A stretch of DNA of 64,000 nucleotides from Vespa crabro (Eukaryota; Arthropoda; Insecta; Hymenoptera; Vespidae): positions 3,910,312 to 3,974,311 of the forward strand of contig NC_060957.1 of NCBI RefSeq assembly GCF_910589235.1. The letters are read 5' to 3'. Each line of letters begins with the position of its first letter. Positions within the stretch are counted from its first letter, which is position 1. Below, piece by piece: positions 52,981-64,000 of the stretch. Position numbers and translations under genes: made by a program. The notes under the pieces were generated by a model, which was not told where the DNA came from, did no database searches, and was given only the letters and a program-made list of their open reading frames with translations.

Positions 52981-53950
52981 TTTCAATCAGACATTTAAGA
53001 GTCAATTAAAGGGGTATCAAGCGTCTAGCATATGCTTCAAAGATGAAATTTGTAAATATGGCCTAAGCATTGCGGAATACTGTGAAATAATTGCGAAACA
53101 CTTTGACCAACTTTTAAACTGCCCTAAACCAAAACATGAATTTGAATTTTCTGAAACAACTGAAAATCTGGTAGAAGTTATACCACCCAAAGGTGAAGAA
53201 ATTAAGGAAGCAATTAACAATCTAAAAAATAATAATGCTAGTGAAGAAGACTCTATAATAGCTGAACTTTTGAAATGTTCTCAATTAAAAGTCATTGAAG
53301 AAATGCAGTTAATCTTTGAAGATATTTGGAGAACCGAGAGGTTTCCAGAAGAGAGGAAAGTAACTCTAATTCATCCATTACATAAAAAGGGGACAGACAG
53401 AATGAAGATAATTATAGAGGCATTTCTCTTCTGCAAACTGCATACAAGGTGATCTCAAAAATATTGCTGAATAGAATATAATCAACACTTGACAAGCAAC
53501 GGGGAGAGTAGCAAGCTGGATTTCGAAAAGATAGATCTTCTTCAGAACAAACTTTTAACTAACAATTCATAATTCGCCGTAGGATACTGAATTCAAAAGA
53601 CATAGTTATAACATTTATAGATTTTTAAAAGGCATTTGACTCGGTTGGTAAAGAAAACATAGATAAAATAATACGTTAATATTAAATTGGCCAACTTTAT
53701 ACGTGAAACACTAACTGACACGATATCAAAAGTAAAATTTATGGATGAGATATCTATACCTATTGAGGTAAATATAGATGTAAGGCAAGATGATGATTAA
53801 TCACTACTTCTATTCAACTGAGTTCTAGGAAAAATTGTCAGAATTTGGAAGGTAAAACTAAAAGAACAAAACGTTTCGCCAGTTAATTTGGGAAGAAAGA
53901 ACTAAGGCATTGAAATAAGTTGCCTAGAATTTGCAGACGACTTTGCTATA
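52981..53950 (+). pseudogene. RTE-like reverse transcriptase domain (copy B)
   Basis: Same RT blocks as copy A, with FADD at 53,930-53,941. The stops at 53,479-53,481, 53,509-53,511 and 53,626-53,628 match those at 11,047, 11,077 and 11,194. A deletion of about ten bases near 53,677 and small indels near 53,385 are private to this copy. Confidence 0.8.
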
Positions 53951-54457
53951 ATGTCAGACAACCTAAAAAGTGCAACAACACAAATCAATCTCTTGGAAGA
54001 AATAGCTGACAAAGCAAGTTTGAACTGCTTAGTACTAAATTATAGATTAGATAAACTAGATGTACCAGAAAGGAGAATCATGAGGATAATTTTAGGTCCA
54101 GTGAAATCAACAAAAGTATGGAAATTAATATCTAATACTGAAATATACAGGAACATAGAGGGCATAACTGAAAGGATAAGGAAATGAAGACTGCAATTTT
54201 TGGCAATATTTTCAGAATGGATGAACACAAATTAAAAAAAGGACACTAGTGTACCTTTGGGAGAAAAAGGCAAGAACAAGTCGGATCAAGAGGTAAAGAA
54301 AGATCTAGAAAGATATAATATAAGTGAGGAAGAAACTATAGACACAGAGATTCTTAGAAAGAGGGTAATAAGAATGGAAGAATTCCAAGGTAGATTGGTG
54401 GAGAAACCTGGTGCAAAGTGGTCTGAGAACAGAAAAAAGAGCACAGTGGAAAGATGA
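53951..54457 (+). pseudogene. RTE-like C-terminal region (copy B)
   Basis: Matches 11,529-12,071, including LDVPERRIMRIILGPVK and the KDLERYNISEEE segment. The frame break near 54,185 differs in detail from copy A by an extra base. Confidence 0.75.
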
Positions 54458-54560
54458 AGGAATATTGGAGAGAACGAAAAAGAAAACAGCTAAGTATGAA
54501 GATTTGAAATTGGTATAGGGTCCCCAGCAGGCCTCATCGAAAAAATAAGAATAGAAATAT

Positions 54561-57500
54561 AATAAAAATAATAACGATAATAACGACCATAATAATATTA
54601 ACAATAATAACGATAACAACAATAATAACGATTATAACGATAATAACGATATTAACGATAATAACGATAATAACGATAAAAACGATAATTACAATAGTAA
54701 CGATAATAATAACAATGATAATAATAATAAGAATGATAATAATGATAATAACGATAATAAAGACAATAATGTTAATAACGATAATAATAATTGTAACGGT
54801 AATAACAGTAATAAAAATTATAATAATAATAATAAGAATAACGATAATATCGATAATTACGGTAATAACGGTAATAACGGTAAAACGATAATAACGATAA
54901 AACGATTATAATTATAGTAACATTGATAATGATAATATGAAAGATAGAAGTAATAAAAACGTTAACCACGATAATGATAATATCGATAACGATAACGTAA
55001 ATATCGATAATAATATCGATTATAGCGATAATAACGGTAATAATAACGATAATGATAGTATTAATAAGAATAATAATGATGATAATAACAATAATTACAA
55101 TAATAATAGTAAAAATGTTAATAACGATAATAACGATCATATCAATAATAATGATAATAATAATAATAAAGATAATAACGATAATAACGGTAATAACGGT
55201 AATAACGATTATAATGATAATAACGATAATAACGCTAATAACGATAATAATATCATAATAATAATCATTACTATAATGAAAATAATTACTATATTAATAA
55301 TGGTATTAGTAATAATAATAATAATAATAATAACGTTAATAACTATAATAACAATTATTAGGATAATAAATTTGATAACGATCATTACGATAAAAAAGAT
55401 AATAACGGTAATAAAAATTAGAATAATAATAATTATTATAATAATAATAATAATAACGATATTGATGATAACAAATTTAATAACGATAAAAACGTTAATA
55501 ACGATAATAATAATTACATTAATAAGGATAATAGCAATTATTATACAAATAATAATACCAAAAATAACGATAATAACGACAAAATAGTTAATAATAATAA
55601 CAAAAATAACAATAATATCGATAATAACGTTAATAACGATAATAACGTTAATTATTATCTCCACAATAATGATAATAACGATAATAATAATAATAATAAC
55701 TCTAATAACGATAATACCGTTAATAATAATAATAATAACGATAATATCGATAACAATAATAATAATTACAATATCAAAATAATATGATTAATAATAATAA
55801 CAACAACAATAATAATAATAATAACAACGATAATTAAGATAACAACGATAACAGCAATAACAATAAGGACTATAATAACGAAAATAAGGATAATAATATT
55901 AAGTATAATAACGGTTATAGCGTTAAAAATAATAATAACAAAAAAAAATATTAACGATAATTAGGATAATAACGATAATAATAATCGTAATAATAACAAT
56001 ACCTACAACAATAACGGTAATAACGATAATAACAATCGTAATAACTATAATAACAATAATAACGATCATAACGGCAATAACGTTAATACAGATAATAATA
56101 ATAACACTAATAGCGATAATAACGAAAATGGCTATAGTAACGATAATAATAATAACAATAGTAACGGCAATAACGATAATAATAATAATAATAATAATAA
56201 CGATAATAACGATAATATCGATAATAGTAATAATAATAATAGAATAATATCGATTTTAACGATTATAACGATAATAATAATAACAATAGTAAAGATAATA
56301 AAGTAAATAACGATTATAAAAATAATAACAATTGAATAATGACGATAATAAGGATTATAACGATAATAATGAGTATATAATAACGATAATAACGATAATA
56401 ATGATAACAATAATAACGATAATAATATAAATAACTAGCTTAATAATAACAATAATAACAATAATAATGGAAATAACAATAATAACGATAAGTATGATAA
56501 CATTAATAACAAAAATAACGGTATAAACGATTTTAACGGTGATAATAATAAGATTAATAACGATAATATCAATAATTATAAAAATAATATTATCGACAAC
56601 AACGATAACAATAATAACAATAATAACGATAATGACGATAATAACGTGAATATTAACAACAGTATTAAAGTTGATAACGATAATAACGATAATAATAATA
56701 ATATAGATATTAATAATAATAACATATACAATAATAAAAATAATAACGTTAATAACAAAAATAAAAATATCAACGATAATGACGACAATGACGATAAATC
56801 CATAATAATAATAATATCAATAAGAACGATAATAATGATTATAGGGATAGTAAAATAAAACTAATAATAACGATAATAACGATAATAACGATAACATCAA
56901 TAACAATAATGACGATGATAAAAACAATAACGATTATAATAAGAAGAATAATAACGGTTATAACTTTAATAACAATAATAATAGTAACAACATTAGTAAC
57001 GATATTAAGTGTAATAACTATAATAACATTATTAATATTAACATAACTAGAATGATAACGATAATAATAATCGCAATAATAAAAATATTAACAATAATAG
57101 CGATATAAATGTTATTAACGATTATTTCGTTAATAATAATAATACTAATAACGATAATAACGAGAATAATAATAATAATAATAATAATAATTATAAAGAT
57201 AATAAAGATTATAACAATATTAATGATAATGATCTACAATAATGATAATAATAACGATAATAATAATAACAATATAAAAATAATAACGATAATTACGATA
57301 AAATCGATAACATCATTAACAATAATTACGATAATAACGACAATAAGCATACTAATAATAAGAATAATAACGGTTGTCACGTTCAGAATAATAATAATAA
57401 CAACAATATTAATGATAACAACGACATACAAAGATAATAACGATATTAATAATAACAATAACTACAACAATAACGATAATAACGATAATAATAATCGTGA

Positions 57501-60212
57501 TATCTTTAATAACAATAATTACGATATTATCAATAATATCTAATTATAATAATTATAACAAAAATAACAATATTAATGGTAATAATAGTAATCGCGATAA
57601 AAATAATAACAATAATAACAAAAATAACGGTAATGATGATTTTAACGATAATAATAATAACAATAATAACGACCATATCAATAATAACGATTATAATATT
57701 AACAATAATAACGTTAATAAAAATAATTATAAAAATAATAATAACGATAACAACGATATTAATAATAACAATAATAACAATAATAACGAAAATATGAATA
57801 ACAATAATATCGTTAATAACGCTAATAACGATGTTAATAATTACAATAATAACGTTAATAACGATAATAACGATAATAACGGTAATAATAATAATAATAA
57901 TAACAATAATGACGAAAATAATAATAATAACGATAACAATATTAACAATAATAACAATCGAAACGATAATAAACAGAATAATAATAACTATAATAATGGT
58001 AATAACGATAATAATAATAATATTATTAACGATAATAACGATAATAATGAAAAGAATTATAATAATAATAAATTATAAACGATAATAACAATACCAATAA
58101 TAAAGATAATAAAGATAATAACAATAAAATCAATATTAACAATATTAATGACAGTAATAACGTTAATAACGATAACAAGAATATTAATAATTGCAATAAT
58201 AATGATAATAACGATAATAGTGATAATTATAATAATAATAATAAAGATAATAACGGTAATAGCGAACACAATAATAATAATAATAAAATAATAAGGTTAA
58301 AGCGATTATAACAATAATAATAATATCAATAATAAGGATAACAACGATAATAACAATACTAATAAATACAATAATAAAAATGATAACGGTAATAAAGATA
58401 ATAAAGATAATAATAATAAAAATAATCACCATAATAACGATAATAATAATGACAATAATAACGATAATAACGAAAATAACAATAATAACAATAAAAATTA
58501 TAACAATAATAACGATAATGACGGAATTAATAATAACAATAACAAAGATATTAGAAACAACAATAATAACGATAATAACCATAATAATGATAATATCGAT
58601 AATAATAGTAATAGTAATAAAATAATAACGATAATAAGGATTATGATGATAATATTAATAACAATAATAACGATAATAACGATAGTAACGATGAAAGCGG
58701 TAATAACGATAATATAACTCTAATGATAATAACTATAATAGTAATAATAATATTAATAATTATAAAGATAATATTGATTATGACGATATTAATAGTAATA
58801 ACAATAATATCGATAATAACAATATTTTAATTAATAAGGAGAATAGATATATTCACGATAATAACGATTATAATAAGTACATTATTTACGATAATAACGA
58901 TAATAACGATAATAATAATAATATTAATAACGTTAATAATGATAATAACGATAATAACGATATTAATAAAAATAATATTTACAATAATTACGTTAATAAC
59001 GTTCATAATACAAATATTTATAATAACGATAATAACGGTAATAACGATAATAATATTAACGATATTATCGAAAATAAAGATAACATCAGTAACAATAATA
59101 ACGACAATAAAGATAATAATAATTACAATAATAACAATAATAACGATAATAGCGATAACAATAATAACGATAATAACGAGAAAAACGTTAATAATAATAA
59201 TAATAAATACGGTAATAACTATAATAAGGATAAAAATAATAGCTACAATATCGATAATAACGATAATATCGATAATAAAAATCATAATAATAGAATGTTA
59301 ACGATAATAACGATAATAACAATAATTATAAAAATAATAATAACAATAATAACGATAAAAACGATACTAACAATAATATTTAAATTAGCAATAATTCGAT
59401 AATATCCATAATAATAATAATAATAATAAAGATACATGACGATAATAATGACAATAACGATATTAATAATAATAATATCTAAAATAATAACAATAAGAAC
59501 GTCAATAATAAAAATAACAATATTAACGATATTGACGATAATAACGATGAAACGATAATAACAATAATAGCAATAATAATGATAATAACAATATTAACGA
59601 TAATTATGATAATTACGATAACATCAACTACAATAATAACGATAATAACGATAATAAAGATAATAATAATAATAATTATAACGATAATCTTAATATCACT
59701 AAAAATGATATTAATAACGATATTAATAATAACGATAATAATAATAACATCAATGACAATAACTGCAATATTTACGATAATAATGATAATAACGATAATA
59801 ATAATAATAACAATAATAAAGATAAGAATAAATATATTAACGATAATAATAATAATAGCAATATTAACGATTAGAACAATAATAACTTTAAAAATAATAA
59901 TAATAAGAAGTATAATAACTATAATAATGTAAATAATAATAACAACAATGGTAACAATAAAAACATTAATAACACTAATGACGATAATAACTTTAATAAT
60001 AATAACAAAGATAAGGATTATAATGAAAATAACAATAATAATAATTAGAAAAAATAATAACAATAATAGTGATAATAACAGTAATAATGAAAACAATAAT
60101 AACAGTAATAACAGTAATAATGATAACAATAATAACGATTATAACGATAATAATTATAGTTTTAATAACAATAATGACGACTATAACTTTTATAATAATA
60201 ACAATAATAACG

Positions 60213-60247
<35 letters not shown>

Positions 60248-60879
60248 AAGTATAAAAATAAAAACATTAATTTCGAAAATAACAATAATGACGATAATTA
60301 TGTTAAAAACATTAATAACGATATTAATTCTAACAATGACTACAATTGTAATGATAATAACGATAATGACAAAAATAACGATAACAATAAAAATGATAAT
60401 AACGATAAAAACGATTATAATCATAATAACGGTAGTAACGGTAATATCGATAATAATAATAATAATAATAATAGTAACATTAATAAACGTAATGACGATA
60501 AAAACGTAAATAACAATAACAATAATAACGGCAATTACAATAATAACTATAATAAAAATAAGAATAATATCAATATTAACGATAATAACGAAAATATCGA
60601 ATATAGCGATATTAATATTAATAATAGCAACAAAAATAACGATAATAACGCTAATTATAAGAACAATAATAACGATAATAACAGAATATCTGTAATAATA
60701 ATAATAACAATAATAATTATAAAAGCGATAATAACCATAGTAAAAATAGTAATAATAACCACAAAAACGATAAAATCGATAATAACGATAATAATAAAAA
60801 CAATAATAATAATAATAACGATAATAACGATAATAACTACATTAACGATAATAACGATAACAATAATAATTATGATATC
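54561..60879 (+). repeat. RAY-triplet satellite, block 7 (6.3 kb)
   Basis: Shorter counterpart of 12,137-26,270. The jump from the equivalent of 12,965 to that of 16,475 occurs at about 55,320-55,335, within an uninterrupted AAT run. Further joins lie near 58,450 and 59,790-59,990. No transposon is embedded. Long mixed Ile/Thr then Asn frames (for example 59,948-60,952) are compositional and run into the R1 5' end. Confidence 0.94.
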
Positions 60880-61709
60880 GGAGTTCCATTATGGAGTAGA
60901 TTCGGAAGGGACGTATCGCCGAACGCTCCGCATTTCGTGCGACTTTTCGTAATTTTTTCCATTCCATCGGCTCTAAGTTTCATACCTTGATTGTGAATTG
61001 CTAAACGGCGACCATGTGGAGATAATAATCGGGTCAAGAGATCGAACATCGTTCGTGTTTTTTGTGAAGGTGTGTCCCGTATCATTGTCGAGGCATTGTT
61101 CGCCATTACGTGGGATTTGCGGGACCTATATTCTATGGTTGGACGGCAGGCCCGTTCTCGCATCGAGGTCTTACTCAGCGCCATCTACTCCAGGGAACGG
61201 TGGCAGCGCCGCCTGCAGCGCAGGTGTCATCTACAATAATGATTAGTGTTTGGCCGCCGTTTAGGGTTGGCTGCTAGAGCGGACCAAGATCCACGAGGTA
61301 TGGGACGCTATCTCTGATGTTGCCCAGTGCTGCCATCTGGGCCGTGATAGTTCTGCTAACTATACTCTATGGTTGGACGGAAGACTCGTCGTTTTATCGA
61401 GGACTCATGTTATGCTGCGCCATCTACTCTGGACAACGGCGGAAATGCCGCTGACAACGCAAGCGGCGTCTACTTTCAATTCTAGGAAATGCGAAATATC
61501 TTTCTTCATCGCATAGGAGGCGCTTCTGTCAGCATAAAAACAAAAGCACGCAACAGTCAACGGGTGGTTTTATATATCCAATGCTTTATTTGGAGGAACA
61601 CGGACGCGTTCATGGGTATATGATTGGACCTTGTCAAAGTTCTTCTAATATGTTTTAATAACAAAAACTAATTACAACAGCATTATTATTGTTATTATTA
61701 TTTTTCACC
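60880..61709 (+). repeat. R1 5' monomer 1 (copy B)
   Basis: Counterpart of 26,271-27,100, ending in the same reversed AT-triplet tract (61,682-61,705). Confidence 0.8.
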
Positions 61710-62230
61710 TAGGGGAGAGGTAGAGCTCCGCATTTCGTGCGGTTTTTCGTAGTTTCGTAATTTATTCCAGTATATCGGCGGAAACTTTTAAAACTTGCAT
61801 GTAAATATGTAAGCTGGGAGTAAGGGGAGAAAATTATCGTATCTACAAATCGATCATTTAGTGGTGTTGTTGGTGATAGTGTGCTCGGTTGTATTGGCGA
61901 GGCGTCAGACGCCATTACGTGTTAGTTGCGTGAATTATATCCCATGGTTGAACGGCAGACTCGATCGCTCATAGAGGTCTTCTCAAGCGCCATCTGCTCT
62001 AGGTTACGATGACAGCGCTGACGTCAGCGCGGAAGGCATCTACTACTATGATTAACAAAGGGCCGTCCTCTGGTGGTTGGTTCTTGGAGTCGACCAAGAT
62101 CCACGTGGTACTGGACGCCATCTCGGAAGTGTGCCAGTGCTGCCAACTAGGACATGTTGTTTTCGCGAACTATACTCCATGGCTGGAAAGCAGATTTGAC
62201 GGTCCACCGAGGACTCATGAAGCGCCACCT
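61177..62230 (+). promoter_or_regulatory. Cluster of CTCF-like sites in the R1 5' monomers (copy B)
   Basis: AGCGCCATCT at 61,177-61,186 and 61,986-61,995, TGCGCCATCT at 61,416-61,425, and AGCGCCACCT at 62,221-62,230. All four sub-repeats carry the site in this copy. Function is inferred only from resemblance to the insect CTCF core. Confidence 0.35.
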
Positions 62231-62528
62231 AATATTGACTACGACGATAGTGCCGCAACCAACGCATGCGGCACAAACTTTCATGTTAGAGAAATACGAA
62301 ATACTAATCAACAGTCCATAGGAGGCGCTTCGATCAGGCGAAAATATAAAATAAAATCACTCACAGTCAACTGTTGGTTGTATATTTCCAATGCTTCAAT
62401 TTGTAGGAACGCGGAGGCGATCATTATGATATACATGGAACTCGTCAAATTTCAAATTTCAATTTATTTACATATAATATACATTCATTAAAAAGAATAA
62501 TACAATAGCATTATTATTATTATAAACC
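61710..62528 (+). repeat. R1 5' monomer 2 (copy B)
   Basis: Counterpart of 27,101-27,918. Its fourth sub-repeat retains AGCGCCACCT at 62,221-62,230, where copy A has AGGGCCAGCT. Confidence 0.8.
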
Positions 62529-62864
62529 ATGGGAAGAAGTGGAGCATTCCTCTTCTCCCGACGAGTAGCACTGTCGGGATCCGAGATAGGAGGAGTACAA
62601 CTTCCCAAAAAAAGGACCAGTGCTCATCTGGCCCGTATGACAGCACCATGTAAGAGCCCCAAGCCTGGGTTACGACAGGGCCATGAGGACTAGCGGGTAC
62701 GTTGTCGCTGCCCGAAAGGTATGTGCGGAATGGTACGTAAGGCGCGGTTCTCGTGGAAAACACCCGGCGTCAACGCGTCGAACCCACGGGAGTGTCAGGA
62801 TGCCGATGAAGGAAGCAGGTGAACGGCAACGGCGGATGCTTCATTCCCGACCTTATAGCCAAAA

Positions 62865-62896
62865 GCTCTCGCAACAATGGGGGTAGTTGCGAGGGT
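62865..62896 (+). other. Leader hairpin upstream of R1 ORF1 (copy B)
   Basis: Same stem-loop as at 28,253-28,284, with one mismatch near the loop (TAGTTGCGAG as right arm, 62,884-62,893). Confidence 0.55.
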
Positions 62897-62968
62897 GATC
62901 ACCCCCCCACTTCCGGAGGCACCGCGTTCGGAGACGGTCGGGCACTCTGAAGGAAAAAAAACAACTAC

Positions 62969-64000
62969 ATGGAAATTAAAAGTATCAACAAGATAAATTT
63001 AAAGCAACTAAATAATATACAAGAAAACAACTCAGAATCACCTGTAAAAAAACATCGCTGCTCAAGGCGACAAAAACGTAGGCTATCAGCGTACGAAAGG
63101 AACACCACAAGATGGAGAGACAGAGAAACTCGCGCAAGCGAAGTTCCTCCTTGCAAAAATGAAGTTGGCTATTGCAAGACGACCAAATGTGAACAACATG
63201 ATAAAGCAAGTACTCCCAGAACTGGAGGAGATAATAGATAGTCACGAGTTCATCTATAAATCTCGAAATGAGGTTAATAAGGGAGCGAGGAAACTCGACC
63301 GAGTTTCTCAGAGCCCTTGGGGAAATTCTGCAACTGAGTCCGGCGCAAGTAAGAGAGTAGCCACAAGGCCGCCGCAGTTGCCTGATGAAAGACTCAAAAA
63401 ATCGAGGCAAGAGGCGACGACGACCGAAGCCAACATGTGGTCGGAGGTCGCCAATAAGAGAAGAAACAAGGAGAAATCAGCTAAGAAGGCAACGAAACAC
63501 CCACAGGAGGAAGAAAAGTAGCCGAGCAAATCGGAAGACAGGCCGAGAAAAAGAACGAGGCCGGACGTGATCCTCCTGATACTTGCGAATGGAAAATCAT
63601 ACGTAGACGTAGTCGGAGATATTCACCAGCGCTTTAAGACGACCGCCACAGGGGTAGATGCTAGATCGGTCCGGCAGACCAGAACCGGCGGAGTTCTCCT
63701 CGAACTCAAAAGGACCACTGCGGATATCAGGGCCTCATTCGCTGAAACCCTGAGGAAAGTAGTAGGAGAAACGAGCAGCATCACGGAAATAGTTCCTAGA
63801 GATACGCTCGAGATACGGGACTGCGATTGTTGCACATCTTTGGTGGAAGACAAGGAGGCCCTAAAGAGGACCCTGCCAGACTACGCGGGAAAATTAGAGG
63901 TGAAATCGACGAACCCTAACGCGAGACAACAACACCTAGCCCTCGACAGACTAAAAGAGGAAGCAGCTAGGAAGCTTTTAAAGGCCGGCCGAGTGCTGAT
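62969..64000 (+). pseudogene. R1-clade ORF1 (gag-like), copy B, broken and partial
   Basis: ATG 62,969 opens a frame that stays open to 63,241 because the stop seen at 28,420 is a sense codon here. The main gag frame is offset by one base and opens at 63,048, right at the A7 run (63,046-63,052). It reads KFLLAKM near 63,142, IKQVLPE, SQSPWGNSA and VRQTRTGGVLL near 63,670. A private TAG at 63,519-63,521 interrupts it, while the TAG present at 29,294 in copy A is a sense codon (TCG). The zinc knuckles lie beyond the window. Confidence 0.8.

Larger units (their letters stand above)
51878..54560 (+). mobile_element. RTE-like non-LTR retrotransposon, copy B, dead
   Basis: Duplicate of 9,444-12,136 produced by the segmental duplication and not by transposition: the flanking satellite and the adjacent R1 sequence are also shared. 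The order is the same, with the same shared stops and a few private changes. The 3' end again passes into AT triplets through GCCTCATCGAAAAAATAAG. Confidence 0.87.
42360..64000 (+). repeat. Segmental duplication, copy B
   Basis: Direct counterpart of 2,790-29,390, running off the window end. Relative to copy A it keeps the complete 48,281-51,445 R1 insertion. It lacks the mariner/older R1 block and is shorter by about 2.8 kb (A 19,540-22,335) and 1.7 kb (within A 23,470-25,330). Breakpoints fall in satellite, except the copy A deletion edge at 8,828. Confidence 0.88.
60880..64000 (+). mobile_element. R1-clade retrotransposon 5' part (copy B), cut by window end
   Basis: Duplicate of 26,271-29,390 at the same satellite junction. 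It contains two 5' monomers, the leader with hairpin, and ORF1 up to the residues before the zinc knuckles. The rest of the element lies outside the window. Differences from copy A are scattered substitutions of about 2-4% by eye and a few single-base indels, for instance in the leader A-run near 62,610. Confidence 0.87.

Overview
The window is non-coding, repeat-dominated DNA from a eukaryote, most likely an arthropod and probably an insect. That reading rests on three kinds of dead transposon: R1-clade non-LTR elements, an RTE-like (craniofacial-development-protein-2-type) non-LTR element, and a mariner transposase remnant. I found no intact host gene, no tRNA or rRNA, and nothing prokaryotic such as operons or CRISPR.

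About two thirds of the window (roughly 43 kb) is one degenerate satellite built from triplets of the form R-A-Y (AAT, AAC, GAT, GAC). The commonest unit is the 9-mer AATAACGAT. The + strand is always the RAY strand. The pattern leaves five of six frames nearly free of stops, so long Asn/Asp, Ile/Thr, Ile/Val, Leu/Ser and Tyr/Arg frames appear throughout. I treat all of them as artefacts.

Layout: satellite 1-8,827; orphan R1 scrap 8,828-9,009 (-); satellite; RTE-like copy A 9,444-12,136 (+); satellite; mariner remnant 13,090-13,770 (-) fused to an older R1-like 5' end 13,771-15,384 (-); satellite 15,385-26,270; near full-length R1-clade element 26,271-32,935 (+); satellite 32,936-48,280; 5'-truncated R1 copy 48,281-51,445 (-); satellite; RTE-like copy B 51,878-54,560 (+); satellite; second copy of the 26-kb R1 element from 60,880, cut by the window end.

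The largest structure is a direct, collinear segmental duplication with a spacing of about 35-42 kb. Copy A runs from about 2.8 kb to at least 29.4 kb and copy B from about 42.4 kb to the window end. The transposons in the two copies look about 95-98% identical by eye. Indels between the copies break mainly inside the satellite. Copy A has lost most of the 48-51 kb R1 element. Copy B lacks the 13-16.5 kb mariner/R1 block and two satellite stretches. Many stop codons are shared, so the elements were dead before the duplication.

Nothing here works as a system of cooperating genes. What deserves attention is the satellite (extreme CpG placement in AT-rich DNA, fixed polarity, higher-order modules), the duplication history, and the R1 5' region (tandem ~0.8-kb monomers, CTCF-like sites, a strong hairpin, an A7 frame junction). 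A false assembly duplication of two haplotypes has not been excluded.
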